The position numbers were made by a program, and so were the translations under genes. From assembly GCA_049724395.1 (NCBI GenBank), contig JAUGWO010000031.1, positions 1 to 64,000 on the forward strand: a stretch of 64,000 bases of DNA, read 5' to 3'. Positions 33,913 to 46,094 of the stretch are shown piece by piece. The notes below the pieces were generated by a model. The model worked only from the letters and a program-made list of their open reading frames with translations, did no database searches and was not told where the DNA came from. Source of the stretch: Spongospora subterranea f. sp. subterranea. Its lineage: Eukaryota; Endomyxa: Phytomyxea; Phytomyxea; Plasmodiophorida. The first letter of the stretch is position 1. The number at the start of each line of letters is the position of its first letter.

Positions 33913-35429
33913 TCAATGTGAAAAATCACTGCACCCGTAGGGAACAACCAATATATATAATGGCTTTTGCTGCCTATAAACATCTCCAGATGCCTCGGAT
34001 CGCACTGCAACATCATCAATCCTTGCCATACCTTCTCGTAATGCTAGGAATTCCAGAGTGGCGGCGCAGGACTGGCCCAAACTTATTGGACCTAGCGGCA
34101 CCATCTTATCAAGATTCAATATTGCCTTGAGTGTTGGAGAATCATTGTTGTTACTGTATGATTCCGACCCCGTTTCCCCTCCATCGAAAATCACAGAAAG
34201 GTCGCCTTCGATTCCTGAGAGGTTATTTACCATAACGGAGATAGTAAACGTAGAATGGTTTGTGACACGAGATGGACAGTTAAAAGTGATACTGATAGGT
34301 GCTGGAGGCGATATTCCCTTATTTGATAATACAATCTGATGGGTTATAAGTGACGATGAAGATGAAATTTCTAGTGTTAGGGAGAAAAGCGGTGAAGGAA
34401 ACGAAGTCGACCTCAATGATGAAATAGATACCAATATCGCTCCTACATCGTCAGGGGACAAAGATATGGGCAAGTTATCCCTATCGATGTATAATCGAAA
34501 TTCAGATTGTTGAGGCATGATTACATTGACTCGACGGATAATGATATCGTCATCGGATAAGGTATTAGTGATCTCGACACAATATAATGTGGAAGAAAAC
34601 AACAATACGTGGTGGTATTTGATCGAAACTGGAGCAACAACTGTCACATCTGATGATGACGAGATGAAGTGTTGGCTGTCATCTATGGAAGATCATTTCT
34701 TATCCATCAAGTACAAATACACAATATAGTTTACCAATAATATGGTGACTTTGCTCATGGCGAGAGAGTGAACGAATAAGGTCATGGCATGCATTAGGAG
34801 CGGTAAACAATGATATGTCGTCAATGTCAGGTAGTGTAGACATTGCAATTTCAGCTGATCTGAGATTAAAGACACTCCATATTAGTTCTATGAACTTCAT
34901 CTGAGCTATTGGCAATGGTCTACCTGCCATGTGGTCTTAGAATCACCTTGATTCGATCATATTTACATTCCCCAATGGTTAAACTAATCGCAATGCAAAC
35001 AGATTCATCTGACAGAATCTGAGAATGGGCTTTTTGGACTCCGTCATCTATTATTAATGTCAAAGTTAACGAAATTGAACAGGATCACTGATAAAAGCGT
35101 ATAACCGATGCGATCAGGATCATGCCCACTTATATACGGGAAGAAATGTCCATTGATTGATGCAGATCCTGTATCGTGCAATAAAATATCCACAGAAAAT
35201 TGGGATACTTGTTGATATGTCCAGTTTCGCTGAACTAACAGCGACTTCTCCAGATGAATATAAACAATGAGCGACTCTCCAAACAGCAGATAACGTCGGT
35301 GATACGACACATCCCTTAATCGGTGTAGTAAATCTATTTTATCATTGCATTAAATACCTGCACAAGGTCCTGAAACAGTGCCTGACCGATGCCATCTGGC
35401 GTTTTGAACGATGGAATTACGATATTCAT
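33913..35429 (-). CDS. TRAPPC13/TRAPPC14-like protein (tentative)
   Basis: A likely start at 35429 (MNIVIPSFKTPDGIGQALF) leads to DLVQVFNAMIK and, one base out of frame, IDLLHRLRDVSYHRRYLLFG and ESLIVYIHLEKS. The A4 run near 35345-35350 seems to lack one base. Later exons (introns of about 60-110 nt) contain FIELIWSVFNLRSAEIAM, SSDVTVVAPVSIKYHHV and a beta-rich C-terminus (VMVNNLSGIEGDLSVIF, PLGPISLGQSCAATLEFLAL, REGMARIDDVAV). The pattern of early HLYLGE-like and late beta-sandwich motifs recalls TRAPP complex subunits 13/14 of vesicle tethering at the Golgi. The assignment is from memory and weak. Confidence 0.4.
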
Positions 35430-35696
35430 TTAGTCGTCAGCGGCGCCTATTTCAACTATCTCATTTCTCAAAAGCCAATACAATCCGTAAATCAAAGGGT
35501 TTACATATGTACACTGGTAAACAAGTTGCGATTTACAGTATCAATAGGAATCAACAACAATTCTTGAGATTGCCTCGCTAGTGTCCCCGATCGTTAACAT
35601 ACTGTATTTGCAGAAGAGAACAATGATGCCCGACTAGGGCTGAGGGCCTTAACCTCGATTGTGTTTTTTCATTATTTGATCGCTTTTCAGGATTAG
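35430..35696. other. Intergenic region before LTR relic
   Basis: No gene seen between the TRAPPC-like start codon and the first LTR-like copy. Confidence 0.3.
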
Positions 35697-36770
35697 TGTC
35701 ATGATCCGGAAAGTCTTAGGGTTATAAAAACCCGAGAATGATGGCCTTCAGCCATCATATTGTAGGAGGCATATGCCGCCGCCGATCTCTTTCCTTGACG
35801 TACTGTTGCTAGTGAATCCGCCGCAGAGTCTGCCCGAACAGCCCGGTTTGGGTCATCAAACTGCTGTCGGAATATCAGTAGGAACTGTTGAGAATTCCTG
35901 TGTCTCGAAGTAGGGAGTAAACCAATTCCTGGCTAATCCTAATGGAACGCTATCCAGTAGGATTCGGGCAGTATCAGTGGAATAAGTGAATGGTTGTTGC
36001 TGAATCACTAATGAATTTGATTAATAAAACCCCTGGCCATCGCCGGGTTGCCATTGAATGGCTCAGGCAGGCGCGCTTTCGATTCCCGGGGGTTGGATTG
36101 GGTTCTAGCGTTCGGATTTGTTCCTGGAGCTGGAGTTGTTTCAGGGTTTGACTGGTTTGTTTCAGTTGCAACATCATGTCGGCTGTGGCAGCTAATTGAT
36201 GCAGACTGTCTGGGGCGTCGGAGCTGGGGTCGTTAGAACGCATCTTGAGGGAAGTCGAAATTGAAATGAGGAAGGGAGATAGCAGAGAGGGAGAGAAAGA
36301 GACAAATGGACAAAAGGGAAGAGACCTAACGAAGGCGAAAGATACGTAAACCTTGATAAGCAAGCGGATCGTATAATGGTGTTAGGATAAGGAAGGAGAC
36401 TAAGGATATGTGTATTGGCGACTAATTATACGATCCCAGCTCCGAAGCCCCAGGCAGCCTGCACCAAACAACTGCCACAACCGACATGATGTTGCAACTG
36501 CAACAAACCATTCAAACCCTGCAATAGCTCAAGGTCGTGAGTTCGATTCCTTTAATGTTCACAGCATGTTGGGGTCAATCGCGGATTACATGTAACGGCA
36601 TGTTGTTCGTCTCTGTTTCTTGTTCGTCTCTCATCTCTCGGTTCACCAGTCAGAGGATAATTTAGGAAGTCGCACTAGGGCTGGAAGGTCATGGGGGTCG
36701 CTCCTAAACGGGGAATACTGTCATGATCCCGAAAGTCTTAGGTATATAATGACCCGAGAATGATGGCCGT
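35697..36770. mobile_element. LTR-retrotransposon remnant with two LTR-like direct repeats
   Basis: A 50-base block starting TGTCATGATCC and containing aaagtcttag, a TATAAA-like box and cccgagaatgatggcc occurs at 35697-35746 and again at 36719-36768. These look like the 5' parts of two LTRs of one Ty3/gypsy-type family. The 1 kb between contains only gag-like pieces in opposite orientations, not a complete element, so it is a scrambled or nested remnant. Confidence 0.6.
36100..36535. repeat. Inverted pair of gag-like fragments
   Basis: On the minus strand 36240-36100 reads DPSSDAPDSLHQLAATADMM and LQLKQTSQTLKQ. On the plus strand 36428-36532 reads DPSSEAPGSLHQTTATTDMM and LQLQQTIQTLQ before a stop. 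The two are clearly the same sequence in opposite orientation with about 25 percent difference by eye. Only the minus piece continues into a longer frame (to MATRRWPG). Confidence 0.7.
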
Positions 36771-37525
36771 ACCTTTTGGGACAGTTGGTAACCGCTGTGT
36801 ATATCGGGCACAGTTCCTAAAATTAGACCATAATAAACATAGTTTCATCGAAAGTTGTCAGTGTTTACTGCAGCCTTAATGTCATGCACCGGCCTGCCCT
36901 GCGATAAGGTATCTGAAACTATTGTGACTCTGACCAGATCATGTCCACCGGTATCCGCTCGTGCACCCAATCGCACAGGAAATGTGTCGTGTCGCTGAGC
37001 TAGACCCGTACAACTTTATCACAACACCCATCTCCAGAAACTTTGCAATCATATTATCGATATTGCCCTATTTCAAAACTAAACTTATTGCACAATGATA
37101 ATGGCAAACGCTTCACACATCGTCGGATCGCACTTCTACAACGGTAGACGAACGAATTATACTTCAACAGTATAAATCAAGCAATTATTCCATGTTTGAA
37201 ACTGAGGTCATTCCTGCTTTCATGCAGTTGACACCATTGACAAAACATTTGGTATGTTCTCTTATAACGCATTATCTTTGAACGATAGACAACTTCAAAA
37301 AAGATATACGCATTGCTGTGAAAGCCGAACCGCGAACATTTCGGAATTTATTCAAGTTTTAGGATGGTTTTGTACTTGCTTCATTTATTGTATTTTTAAA
37401 ATGCGTCGCTATAATGAGATTCGAAGGCAATAACGCCAAATCGTGACATTTTGTGGACCCGATCTTTGTTCGCCCACTATCGCCGCCTTCTCAAATCAAG
37501 TCTAATCCCCGAAAATGATTAATTT
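36771..37525. other. Intergenic region, nothing recognised
   Basis: AT-rich sequence between the LTR relic and the end of the CSPP1-like gene. Only short frames; no RNA gene or repeat recognised. Confidence 0.4.
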
Positions 37526-40500
37526 CTAACGTCTCCGACGTGTTTTGTATCTAGGATCTGATGAGAGCCATCTTGTGTTCCCATAAATGCTGGCCGTATC
37601 ACAGTCCTCGTCGTCTTCTTGATCAACGGACTCCATGTTGAGGCGCCGATCGTACTGGTCCATATGGTCCAAATACTGCTCAATACATCGACTTGGGTCG
37701 TTTATTGTATTATCAAGCCTCTAAGTGATAAAGGTATGTCAAATATCGATAGCGACTAGTTGATTTAGCCGCCTTACCGTTAAGGTCTGGATTCTCTCGT
37801 CATTCCTGTTGAGAATGATATCGGTATCAACATCAGGAAGCGCATCCAGCCAGTTAGGATTAAACTCTGGGTTATCCTGAGGGCAATCAGTTGAATTCGT
37901 CTGGTGCTGGTCATGTACTTCTTTCTGATGTGGATCTAGACAAGATATTGTCAAACCCGTGTTGTCTTCATCATCCGGAATGAGTAATCGCGATCGAGAG
38001 ACAGCTTGAACATAAGGATTGGTCAACAACTGAAAATCGATCGCGGGACAAGGAACTGAACACTGAACTGGGGATAAAGGGCTGTGAAGTTGTGGAAGAG
38101 TGGATGGAGTCAGTGGAGATTGGGAACGATCTATGGGGTAAACCAGCTGGCTTAACGATGGAAGCGATGAGCGAATAGGATGCAGACGATGAGGTGGAGT
38201 TAAGGGAGGTGACTGGGGGGGAGATGGAGACCAAGATGAAGATGAAGAGGGAGACGATGGGGCAAGAACCCATTCTGAACTGGCAGCCATGGACTCGTTA
38301 ACGGTAATAGGAGGGAATTTGGACAACAAGGGGTCAGGTTGGGAAGTTGGTTGATCATTTCGGGAATTTTGATTTGAAAATTTAGAATTGAGCTGATCCA
38401 TCAGGTTATCCTCTAACTTCATCTGCCTGGCTAAAATCTCATTGGTCTTATTCATCAACATTGATATGATCTCAGTATTGTCATGAACTCCTGGGGCCCT
38501 TGCCCCATGCATTACAGCTCCTTGCCCCAGATGTGCAGATGAGGGACCATTATCGACGTTAGAAACAGGCTCAGCCTTGAATGGATCATCATTCCCTTTT
38601 CCTCGTTCAACCCTATTGTTGTTTTCAACACGTTGATCATTCTGTTCATTTAATCTGGCTCTAGCTTGTGCTGTTCTCCCTTCTTCCTTATTTAAATAAT
38701 CCTTCTGTCCCTTATCTCCTCGTGTAGGACTTATCTGTTTTTCTAAAACACCTTTCTTCATCGATTCTTCTAAGGCCTTTTCAGCAATCAGACGATTCTG
38801 AAGTTCCTCATTTTCCTTAGCCAACTTCATGGCCCAATTGGCTTCCTCCTCCATCTCCCTGACCTTCTCGTTCCGTTTCTGTCTCTCCCTCTCTTCCATC
38901 TGTTGCATTAGCACCGCTCTGTACTTCTCCTCCTTGGCCCGTTTCGCCGCCTGTACTGATCCCGATTCAGGAGCCAACCCCATCCCAAGGGTTGCTCGCG
39001 AGGTCCCTATTGCCCCATTCCCATTTTCCTCTGATAAGTTCTTACTGCTACGTCTCTCCTGGATCTGCTCTTCTAGCTCTTCTGCATATCGCCGTTTATC
39101 AGTTAACTCAATAAGCCGATCTGTTCGTTCTCCTCTTCCTAGAATTGGTGACCACATTATCTCAGTATCCCCATTGATATCCTGTCCTTGACCCAAACCA
39201 CCTTTCGTATGACCCCCTTCACCTTCTCCTAATTCTCTTTGTCCAGATTCACCACGCCAATGATCTTGTCGACCTTCCCCGTTTGGATTAAATCCGTCTC
39301 CTGGATTTTGCTGATGATTTCTCCCATTGAGTTGGTCCTGTAATTCTCTTGCATATTTTTGTGTGTCGTGATCAATGGTTTGACCTTTTTGTCTCGTGGT
39401 TTGAATCCTTTGTCCAAATTTTGATGAAGGCGAATGATCATGACCCATTTGTGTGTCGTGATCAATGGTTTGACCTTTTTGTCTCGTGGTTTGAACCCTT
39501 TGTCCAAATTTTGATGAAGGCGAATGATCATGACCCATGTCGGGATCACGATTCAGGTGTCGATGTTGACGCCGCCTTTCTTCCCCTTCCCTGATCTGTT
39601 CCTGCAACGCTTTTGCATATTCCAGCTTGCTCCTCCGATCCAAATCCCGATTGCCCAGCCCGTATCCAATTGATATTGGGGAGTTTGATCTCTCTCTAAC
39701 CGCAGCTTTAACCCGTTCAACACCTTTATTCGCATGTTCATCCATTTGCCGTTGAAGTTCTCGCCCATACTCTTTCTGCTGCTGAATTCTGTCTGTTTCA
39801 CTCTTTTCCTCGAATCCCAAAGAAAACCAATCATTATTTTGCTGATTCTTTTCATTTGCCCCGTGATCTCGTCGAGTCACAGTTTCCTTTTTCTTTCTTT
39901 GCTCTTCAATCTGTTCCTCTAATGCTCGGGCATATTCCCTCTTGTTCTGATTCTCACTCAACCGAGGCTGATTCAATCCCACCAAATATCCTGAGTGTCG
40001 ATCTCCACGACCAGTTATTGGATCATATGTCTCTTTACTCCTTCGATTTCCCTGGTCGTTATGACCATTGATCGTTTCTATTTTTTCAATCGCAATTTGA
40101 TTTTTGAAGTCTCGAGCATGTGCATTATTTGTTGATGATTGATCAGCCTGAGATCGCTCATCGAATCTAGTCAATGAGCGTATTTCCTCATTATTATCTC
40201 CATTATCTGTATTTGCCGCCCTACTGTCAATTCGCTTGTCGCTGTTGAAAAGCTCATCATATTGAGGGTCGGATCGATTAAGATTGGCGCGACCAGTGGT
40301 TCGATTTCGTCGAGGGGCAGGCGATTGATGCCGTTCGGGATACTGATCAATATCATCGGAATATTGCTGCAGCGGTACCGAAGTTGTATTTACAGAACGT
40401 GTCTGTGGAAAATTGGTGGCAGCGTTCAGGACCTGGTAAGGATTCTGGTCGAAAACCTGATGTTGGTCGAACTGATGGTTATTAGCACTAGATTGATATT

Positions 40501-41202
40501 GAGGTTGAAATGAGGTTGGTGACCCATGATGAGCCAAACTATATCCAGAATCTGATGGAGTTGGTGTCCCCCAATTCCCTCGATCATATTTGGGTTCCAC
40601 AGTCGTCCCGTGATCGTTAATCCTCTCATTCTGTTGAGCTTGCGATTTTCGTTCTTGATCCAGTTTTTTCAGATATTCTGACCGTGCTTGTTGTTTGGAT
40701 TGCTGCGACTTGATTTGGATTTCCATCTGTCTAAGGCGATGGCGCCGTTCCCGTTCTGTTTCTTGCAATTGTAGCACCTGAGGAACTTGAGTTGGTCGAT
40801 TGGCAATTTCAGGAAGAGCATTTGCTGTCGTCGATGGCCTCGGCGGCGTCAATTGTAGCAAGTTCTGATTTCTGTCCAGCAGCTGTTCGAGATCGTGTTG
40901 CCCAATCACTTCCGCAATATCGTTTGAGTCGATCTGATTCGCCATTCCATAATTGGAGTAGTGTTGGATCAGCTGACGTCGTTCTTCAAGCGCTTCTTGC
41001 TGGCGTCGCCTGCGAAGTTGACCCAGCTCCTGTTCCTGGTTGAACTTAGCGGCTTGCTGTTGGTGTCGGAGCCTGTGCCATTGGATGATGAAGACGGGCG
41101 GAGCGAGTCAATCGCATGTATCTACCTCTGCCCTCTCCATATCGATGGGGCTGCCTCTCCAATCTTACCAGATACCAGTCCTCCACCCCCTGGCCCACTC
41201 AT
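37526..41202 (-). CDS. CSPP1-like centrosomal/ciliary coiled-coil protein, 1195 aa
   Basis: Three exons fit perfectly: 41202-41126 (MSGPGGGGLVSGKIGEAA start), 41072-37757 and 37720-37526, with introns of 53 and 36 nt; the total is divisible by three. The protein is very hydrophilic, rich in Gln, Arg and Glu. A motif of the form Y-A-x-x-L-x-x-Q-I/M recurs at least six times (KREYARALEEQIEEQ, QKEYGRELQRQMDEH, SKLEYAKALQEQIRE, QKYARELQDQL, KRRYAEELEEQIQER, EEKYRAVLMQQMEER). Such repeats are typical of CSPP1 and related cilium-tip/centrosome microtubule proteins. The C-terminus has proline-rich and acidic stretches. An exact in-frame 30-residue tandem duplication lies at 39361-39540. Function is inferred from the repeat pattern; a CCDC66-like protein is an alternative. 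Confidence 0.65.
39361..39540 (-). repeat. 90-base tandem duplication inside the CSPP1-like gene
   Basis: Two copies of a 90-base unit are adjacent and differ at about two positions. Each encodes MGHDHSPSSKFGQR, one Val or Ile, QTTRQKG and QTIDHDTQ. The length is a multiple of three, so the frame is kept. It is probably length-polymorphic. Confidence 0.95.
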
Positions 41203-41308
41203 TACACCATCATTGGATTATCGCCAGATTGAACCCTATTATCTTCCCATAATCCACTGCAATCTGTGTGACGACGACTGACTACTGTCCACTTAACAAT
41301 ATATCAAT

Positions 41309-42623
41309 TTATAGGTTGAGAGATTGCACCGATTCGGCAATATCATCTACACTTGGAGATTCTTTTTCGTCTTCGTCCTTATCGTCGTCCTCTTCGCTCT
41401 CCTCAGCATCCTCATATTCGTCATCATTCAGGTCCATGTCTCCTAGAACGCACTGATCGCTGAGCGCAGCCGTCAGGGCGCCCAATCCGGCGGCGCTGAT
41501 CAGATTACCATTCAGCTCCAATACTTTCAAGGACGAGGGCAATGAACTTGCTAAGGCCATTGCACCCGATTCAGTTATCTCATTGACGCTAAGATCAAGG
41601 ACTTTCAAAACGGTCGAGTCGCGAATCGCTCTCTGCAACGGCGATGGCGCCACTGCTGGAAAGCTCATTCTCACTGGCTCGGAACTCACTTAGCGTTGGT
41701 AAAAGAGTCCTAATCAGGCGTCCAATGAAGGGAGCTGATTCCGACGGTAACTCGTTGCATGAAATATCCAAAGAAAGCAATCCAGGTTGACTGGTTTCGA
41801 GAGCCTCCACCAGAGCTTCAAGACCTTGTAAACCCATACCAGTAGCGCATACATTCAGATGGAGCAATGAAGGAAGGCGGGATATGGCTTGGGTAGATAG
41901 CGCCATCATTCCAATTGACATAAAGTTATTATCAGCGAAGTCAATCCTGTTTAACAGCGCCCCAGATTGTTGACATGCTGTGGCAATGGCTAGAGCGCCA
42001 TCAACTCCGATTCGGGTGGACGAAATTCGAAGATCAGTGAGGGATGGCGACATTGACAATAGGGTTGATAATCCAATTGCGCCAGCACTCTCAAGGAGAT
42101 TATTGAAGGTGTGGAATTTCTCGAGCTGTGTCGATTGCTGAGCACCATCAGTCATGAGATGAGATATTTGTTTAGCAGCTAGACCTTCTAAACCATTATT
42201 GTTGAACGATAAACTCTTGAGGTTGTCTCTGCAGGACGTTAATAATGGAGCGACAGCGTCAACCCCTTTGAGACCCAGCGCGTTGTCAGATAGGTCTAAC
42301 CCTTCCAGCGAGAACCCGTGAACTGAGAGAGATTTGGCAATCGCTGACAACACTTGAAGTGCCTCTGACTCTGGTAGGCTGGCGATGATATCGTTTAGAT
42401 GAGCATGCCTCAGCGCGCCTTGTTCAATAACCGACAACGCGTCACGGCATATCAATTCGGCAGCTCCAATCGATAACGATTTCCCAGACAAATGCAGATG
42501 GCTAACTTTGCGCCATAGATCTACAGACAGCTCTTGAATCAGGATCGCGGCTCGATTTGCATCGATGACTTCTCTGGTGGTTCCGGTGGAGGTAAGGGAG
42601 AAGGTGACTGAAGTATAGTCCAT
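41309..42623 (-). CDS. RANGAP1: Leucine-rich-repeat RanGAP1 homologue, one frame break
   Basis: RanGAP stimulates GTP hydrolysis by Ran at the cytoplasmic face of the nuclear pore. The frame from 42623 contains RNI-type leucine-rich repeats: HGFSLEGLDLSDNALGLKG, DNLKSLSFNNNGLEGLAA, PSLTDLRISSTRIGVDGALA, LLNRIDFADNNFMSIG, LLSLDISCNELPSE and LSEFRASENELSSSGAIAVAE. The repeat then continues in another frame as AIRDSTVLKVLDLSVNEI, SLKVLELNGNLISAAG, and ends in a long acidic tail (DDEYEDAEESEEDDDKDEDE) as in RanGAP. The break near 41633 is one extra A in cagagagcg; removing it gives VAEAIRDS. With that, the product is about 435 residues. The LRR plus acidic tail architecture makes RanGAP the best guess. 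Confidence 0.78.
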
Positions 42624-43162
42624 TGTGATATTATCTGATGGGTAATGAACTGGATATTAATGGGGTTATTACAGCGGTATGATACAGTGGGTCTCCGGTA
42701 TTTGGTACCGGTATGGTCGGGAGATTAGGACCTGCGGATTATCTGGCGCACCGCGCAACCCTTTCGCTACACACTACACCTAAATACTAATTTCAATACG
42801 TAAAAATGAAGAATGAAAGGGTTTGCACTCAGAGGTTTGAGGTGCACGTAGGCTTTCCGCCGCTATCAAGATCATCGGCGCATCGTTTGTAGAGTATGAG
42901 CAGAGGCGGGCACCTATTTGATTCGTTTGAGTCCGGACGGAGAACTGCTTTGGTTCAAGCACTCATAAAATAGGAGAGGGCATATTTGCATACATCATTT
43001 TTGGCTGGTTTATAAAAATATATATTGCGCAATCGCTCTTCGGGACAGCGTTGAGTATCGACGATTTGACCTTGCCTTTAATAGAGAACTAATGATAACA
43101 TTGATCATGTACTCTACTTCTGGAGCACACCAAAGTCACTTTCAGCAGTCCCTTATCAAAGT
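42624..43162. other. Intergenic region RanGAP-PUF60
   Basis: No gene is supported. A plus-strand frame of 84 codons overlaps the PUF60 3' exon and is its antisense shadow. Upstream of RanGAP the region contains ccggtatttggtaccggtat (42700), a short palindrome with unknown role. Confidence 0.4.
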
Positions 43163-44582
43163 TCACGATCCATCTTCTTCTTCGTTCTTAAATACATCAT
43201 ACGCTCTTACAAGATCAGCCTCGACTTTCCGGCCTGCGAACCATCTTCCTTCTAGTGATATTCTAGCTTTCGCCGCCGACGATGGCTCGTCAAATAAGAT
43301 GAATACTTCAGGCGACATGCCTGATTTGGAGACGATTTTCAACTGATTAACCGTTCCGTACTAAATGCACTAATTGGTCAACTGGGTCGGACCAGAACAC
43401 CTACCCCAGGTACCTGTTGACATTCTGATTTTGCTTCTTCCTCCAAACCATCATCGATAGGATCATTTGGTCCCACCATATTTCGCAATCTCAGGGCCCG
43501 AGAGCATACTATAGGTGGCTCGACAGCACTTTCTCCCGGTTGGGAAAGCGGTTTAGGATTCACTACTAAACTAGCAGAAACTATCCCATTAGGACACGCT
43601 GTTGCAGGCCCAACTTTGAGGGACCTTCCCATTAATTCAAACCTAATCGTTGTTAACCGGAGAAACCCAGGGAATACCATATCTATACCCATTCATTGCT
43701 CTCAGAGCACCCATTGCAGCGACATCAGTTTCAAACTCGATAAAACCATACCCTTTATGGGTTCCAGTTTCATGATTCTTAGACAAATTAAGAAATCCGA
43801 TATATAAATTACGACGATACTGACAAGAATGAGTTCGCAAGATTTGATCGCACCGAATGCCTGAAACACGTTCACGATATGAGCCTCTGTCAGGTTGAAT
43901 GCAATTGATCCAACGTATATCTTGGTTGAGTTCACATCAGACGATGGAAATACCGATGGTTTGGGCACCGAACCGGGGGCGTTTTGGATTGATGGAGGAA
44001 GAGGCAGGAAAGCTGACATACCCGAAGTCTGTGCTGGAACCTCCCTTGTGGGCTTGCCAACTGGGTAAACAATTCAGCGCTATCAATCAGCCGGCAGACG
44101 ACGAAAAAAACCTTTGATACAGCGGCCAAATATCATGTGACCATTCATTGCGAATGCGTTGGCAGCGGATGCTGGGTTATCAAATTCGACAAAACAGAAT
44201 CCTTTTGATCGAGACCCTTCCATGGGCATTGAAACAGCTACGATATTTCCAAATTGTGAAAAGTGGGCTTTAACGACGTCAGCTAAAGCGCACACGATCA
44301 GTCGTTGTTTGCGACGATGTTGAATGGGATTGGACACCATTGCAATCATATGGCAGACTTCCAACGTATACTCTATTAGCCATCATAACGGCCGCAGCAA
44401 CTGGCCTAGGAATCGCACCAAATATCGGCATTGGCTTCTGTATTGATCCCAACTCCTGTGAAAATGTTTCACGTCATCGGTAGAATAATCATCCGGTCGT
44501 TTACCACCATCCGATCCTTCGACGGAGCTGTCGGGCCAATATGAGCAGCAGGTTTTGAGCGTTTCTTGGCCGGCTCGTCCAT
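43163..44582 (-). CDS. PUF60: PUF60-like splicing factor (two RRMs plus UHM)
   Basis: PUF60 binds pyrimidine tracts with U2AF during 3' splice-site choice. Start at 44582 (MDEPAKKRSKPAA). RRM1 begins NRVYVGSLPYDCN, continues after a 56-nt intron with ADVVKAHFSQFGNIVAVSMP and SKGFCFVEFDNPASA. RRM2 is KIYVGSIAFNLTEAHIVNVF, then after an intron HKGYGFIEFETDVAAMGALR. The UHM starts SRALRLRNMVGPNDPIDDGL, and after an intron (43408-43344 region) ends VFILFDEPSSAAKARISL, EGRWFAGRKVEADL; RWFAGR is the UHM RXF-like motif. Introns are about 50-70 nt. The stop is at 43163. All three domains are present, so it is complete at about 380 residues. Confidence 0.87.
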
Positions 44583-45088
44583 GGTTTCCTTATTGGGCAT
44601 CAACCCGACCTGACACTCTGTCTAGTATTGTTGATCTAGTGGTATAAGGAGCGAGTCTTGTGATCACAGGAAGGATCGCTCTCTATACGGTTAACCGGTT
44701 CCTGTAGTACCCCATTGCAAAATCCCAAAACCCACAGAGATAGGTAAGTACAGGGCTCCAATTTGACTGGGGATAGGAACCCGTTCAGACTAGAGTTATA
44801 GGTGAGAGTGGGTGTGTGACAGGATTATACCAGACATGAAATGGTTCAACAGGGTAGGGTAGAGTATCACCGGCACAACGGGTTCAACTACCAGTAACAC
44901 CACGACGGGCACTTTAGACAAGATTATTATTTTTATATTATTGGCGTGTTGCGCCCAGAGTCTCGAATGGTGTGGCGCCCAGATTTGCATCGACCTGCAT
45001 ATTGATACGGCTTCCTCTCGGATCCTGGGGGACCACGGCACAGACTAACCGAACAATATTCAATATATTTGCAATTGAGAAATTCACG
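44583..45088. other. Intergenic region PUF60-PTAR1
   Basis: No gene recognised; the open frames here are short and low in complexity. A short near-repeat gcgcccagagtctcgaatgg and ggcgcccagatttgc lies at 44950-44985. Confidence 0.3.
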
Positions 45089-46094
45089 TCAACTTACGTT
45101 GGAGATAATCCAGAACCGATAAGAACCGGCGTACTCGCGTTGACGTTTGAAACTGGAGGATCTATCATCGTTAATGCATACTTGACTAAACTCCATTTCT
45201 TGATCAAACAGTTCTTCCAAATCAAAGACGTCCAGTTTCGAGCGAGCAAGCGACCAAAGCGATTTCAGGAAATACCAGAGCGATTCATGGCCTGGATATG
45301 TAGTGCATAAATAATGAGCGGCATCGAATTCGTCCCTGAAAAGGAATTGTCCACGTTCAGCCAGTTTTTGTATAACGGTTATCCGGTAATGGCAGGCGCT
45401 ATAATCAGAGATGTGCATCGCGATCCAATCTCTGGATTCCTGTAGCCGAGCGGACAGAGCTAAGGGTGCCTGATCGGTAATTCCATTGCCTATGGCACCA
45501 GGCGTAGTAATTACGAGGATATATATCGCAAATCCGGTCACACGTCTTCAATTCAGATTGAATCAAATCGGAATCGAATACCGCAGCGGATCGGCATAAC
45601 AGCCACCGTCTATATGCCCACGCTTCTCCGCTCTTTGAGTGTTTTGAAAATACCAGGTTCAAAAATCTCAGCTCTGCCAATAAGCCGATCAATCCGGATT
45701 CAACCATGCGTCGCCTTTGTGTCCATGCTGAGTAATGGTCTGGATTGATCAAGAGAACAGCGCGTGTTGCGTTCATCAATTCTGGACCGATCGACACAGA
45801 TCGAATCAGTTCCAGCGCGGTTCTCATAATAAGAGGAACTACCCAAAATGCAATACCAAGCTTATGATTTTCATGGAAAAATGGCGTCTCTGGTCCGGTT
45901 GCTGGCAGACCGAATTCCCCAGCGCAAGCTGAAAGTACTAATCCCAGCTCATCACTGCGACGTCATGTTTAGGAAACTGGGTAGAAGGTGGCAGCGGGGT
46001 CATACATATCTGGATCTGAATCTACGATCCGCGTGAGCTGGGCGAGCAGCTCATGACCTTGGTCGGGTCTGTTGTCGACCACATCGATCGCCAT
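45089..46094 (-). CDS. PTAR1: PTAR1-like protein prenyltransferase alpha-repeat protein
   Basis: PTAR1 pairs with RabGGTase beta in protein geranylgeranylation of SNAREs and Rab-type targets in animals. From the ATG at 46094 (MAIDVVDNRPDQGHELLAQL) the N-terminus leads to ELGLVLSACAGEFGLP and HENHKLGIAFWVVPLIMRTA. Alpha repeats follow: NPDHYSAWTQRRRMVESG, EAWAYRRWLLC, NYYAWCHRQWNYR and ISDYSACHYRITVIQKL, then TYPGHESLWYFL. The frame breaks twice: in the N-terminal part near 45990 (join unresolved) and at about 45490, where one extra base lies between NYRSGTLSS and ARLQESRDW. The combination HENHKLG plus four PPTA repeats favours PTAR1 over FNTA or RABGGTA. Confidence 0.7.

Noticed and set aside
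36520-36560. tRNA-like 3' half (ggtcgtgagttcgattcc)
   Set aside because: It has a T-arm-like loop but no D-arm, anticodon arm or acceptor stem can be formed around it; it lies inside the LTR relic.
41595-41689. Intron between the two RanGAP frames
   Set aside because: The only GT-AG pair is 21 nt and does not restore the frame; a one-base insertion does.
43092-43346. 84-codon plus-strand gene
   Set aside because: It lies antisense to the last PUF60 exon, whose UHM reading is conserved; it is a shadow.
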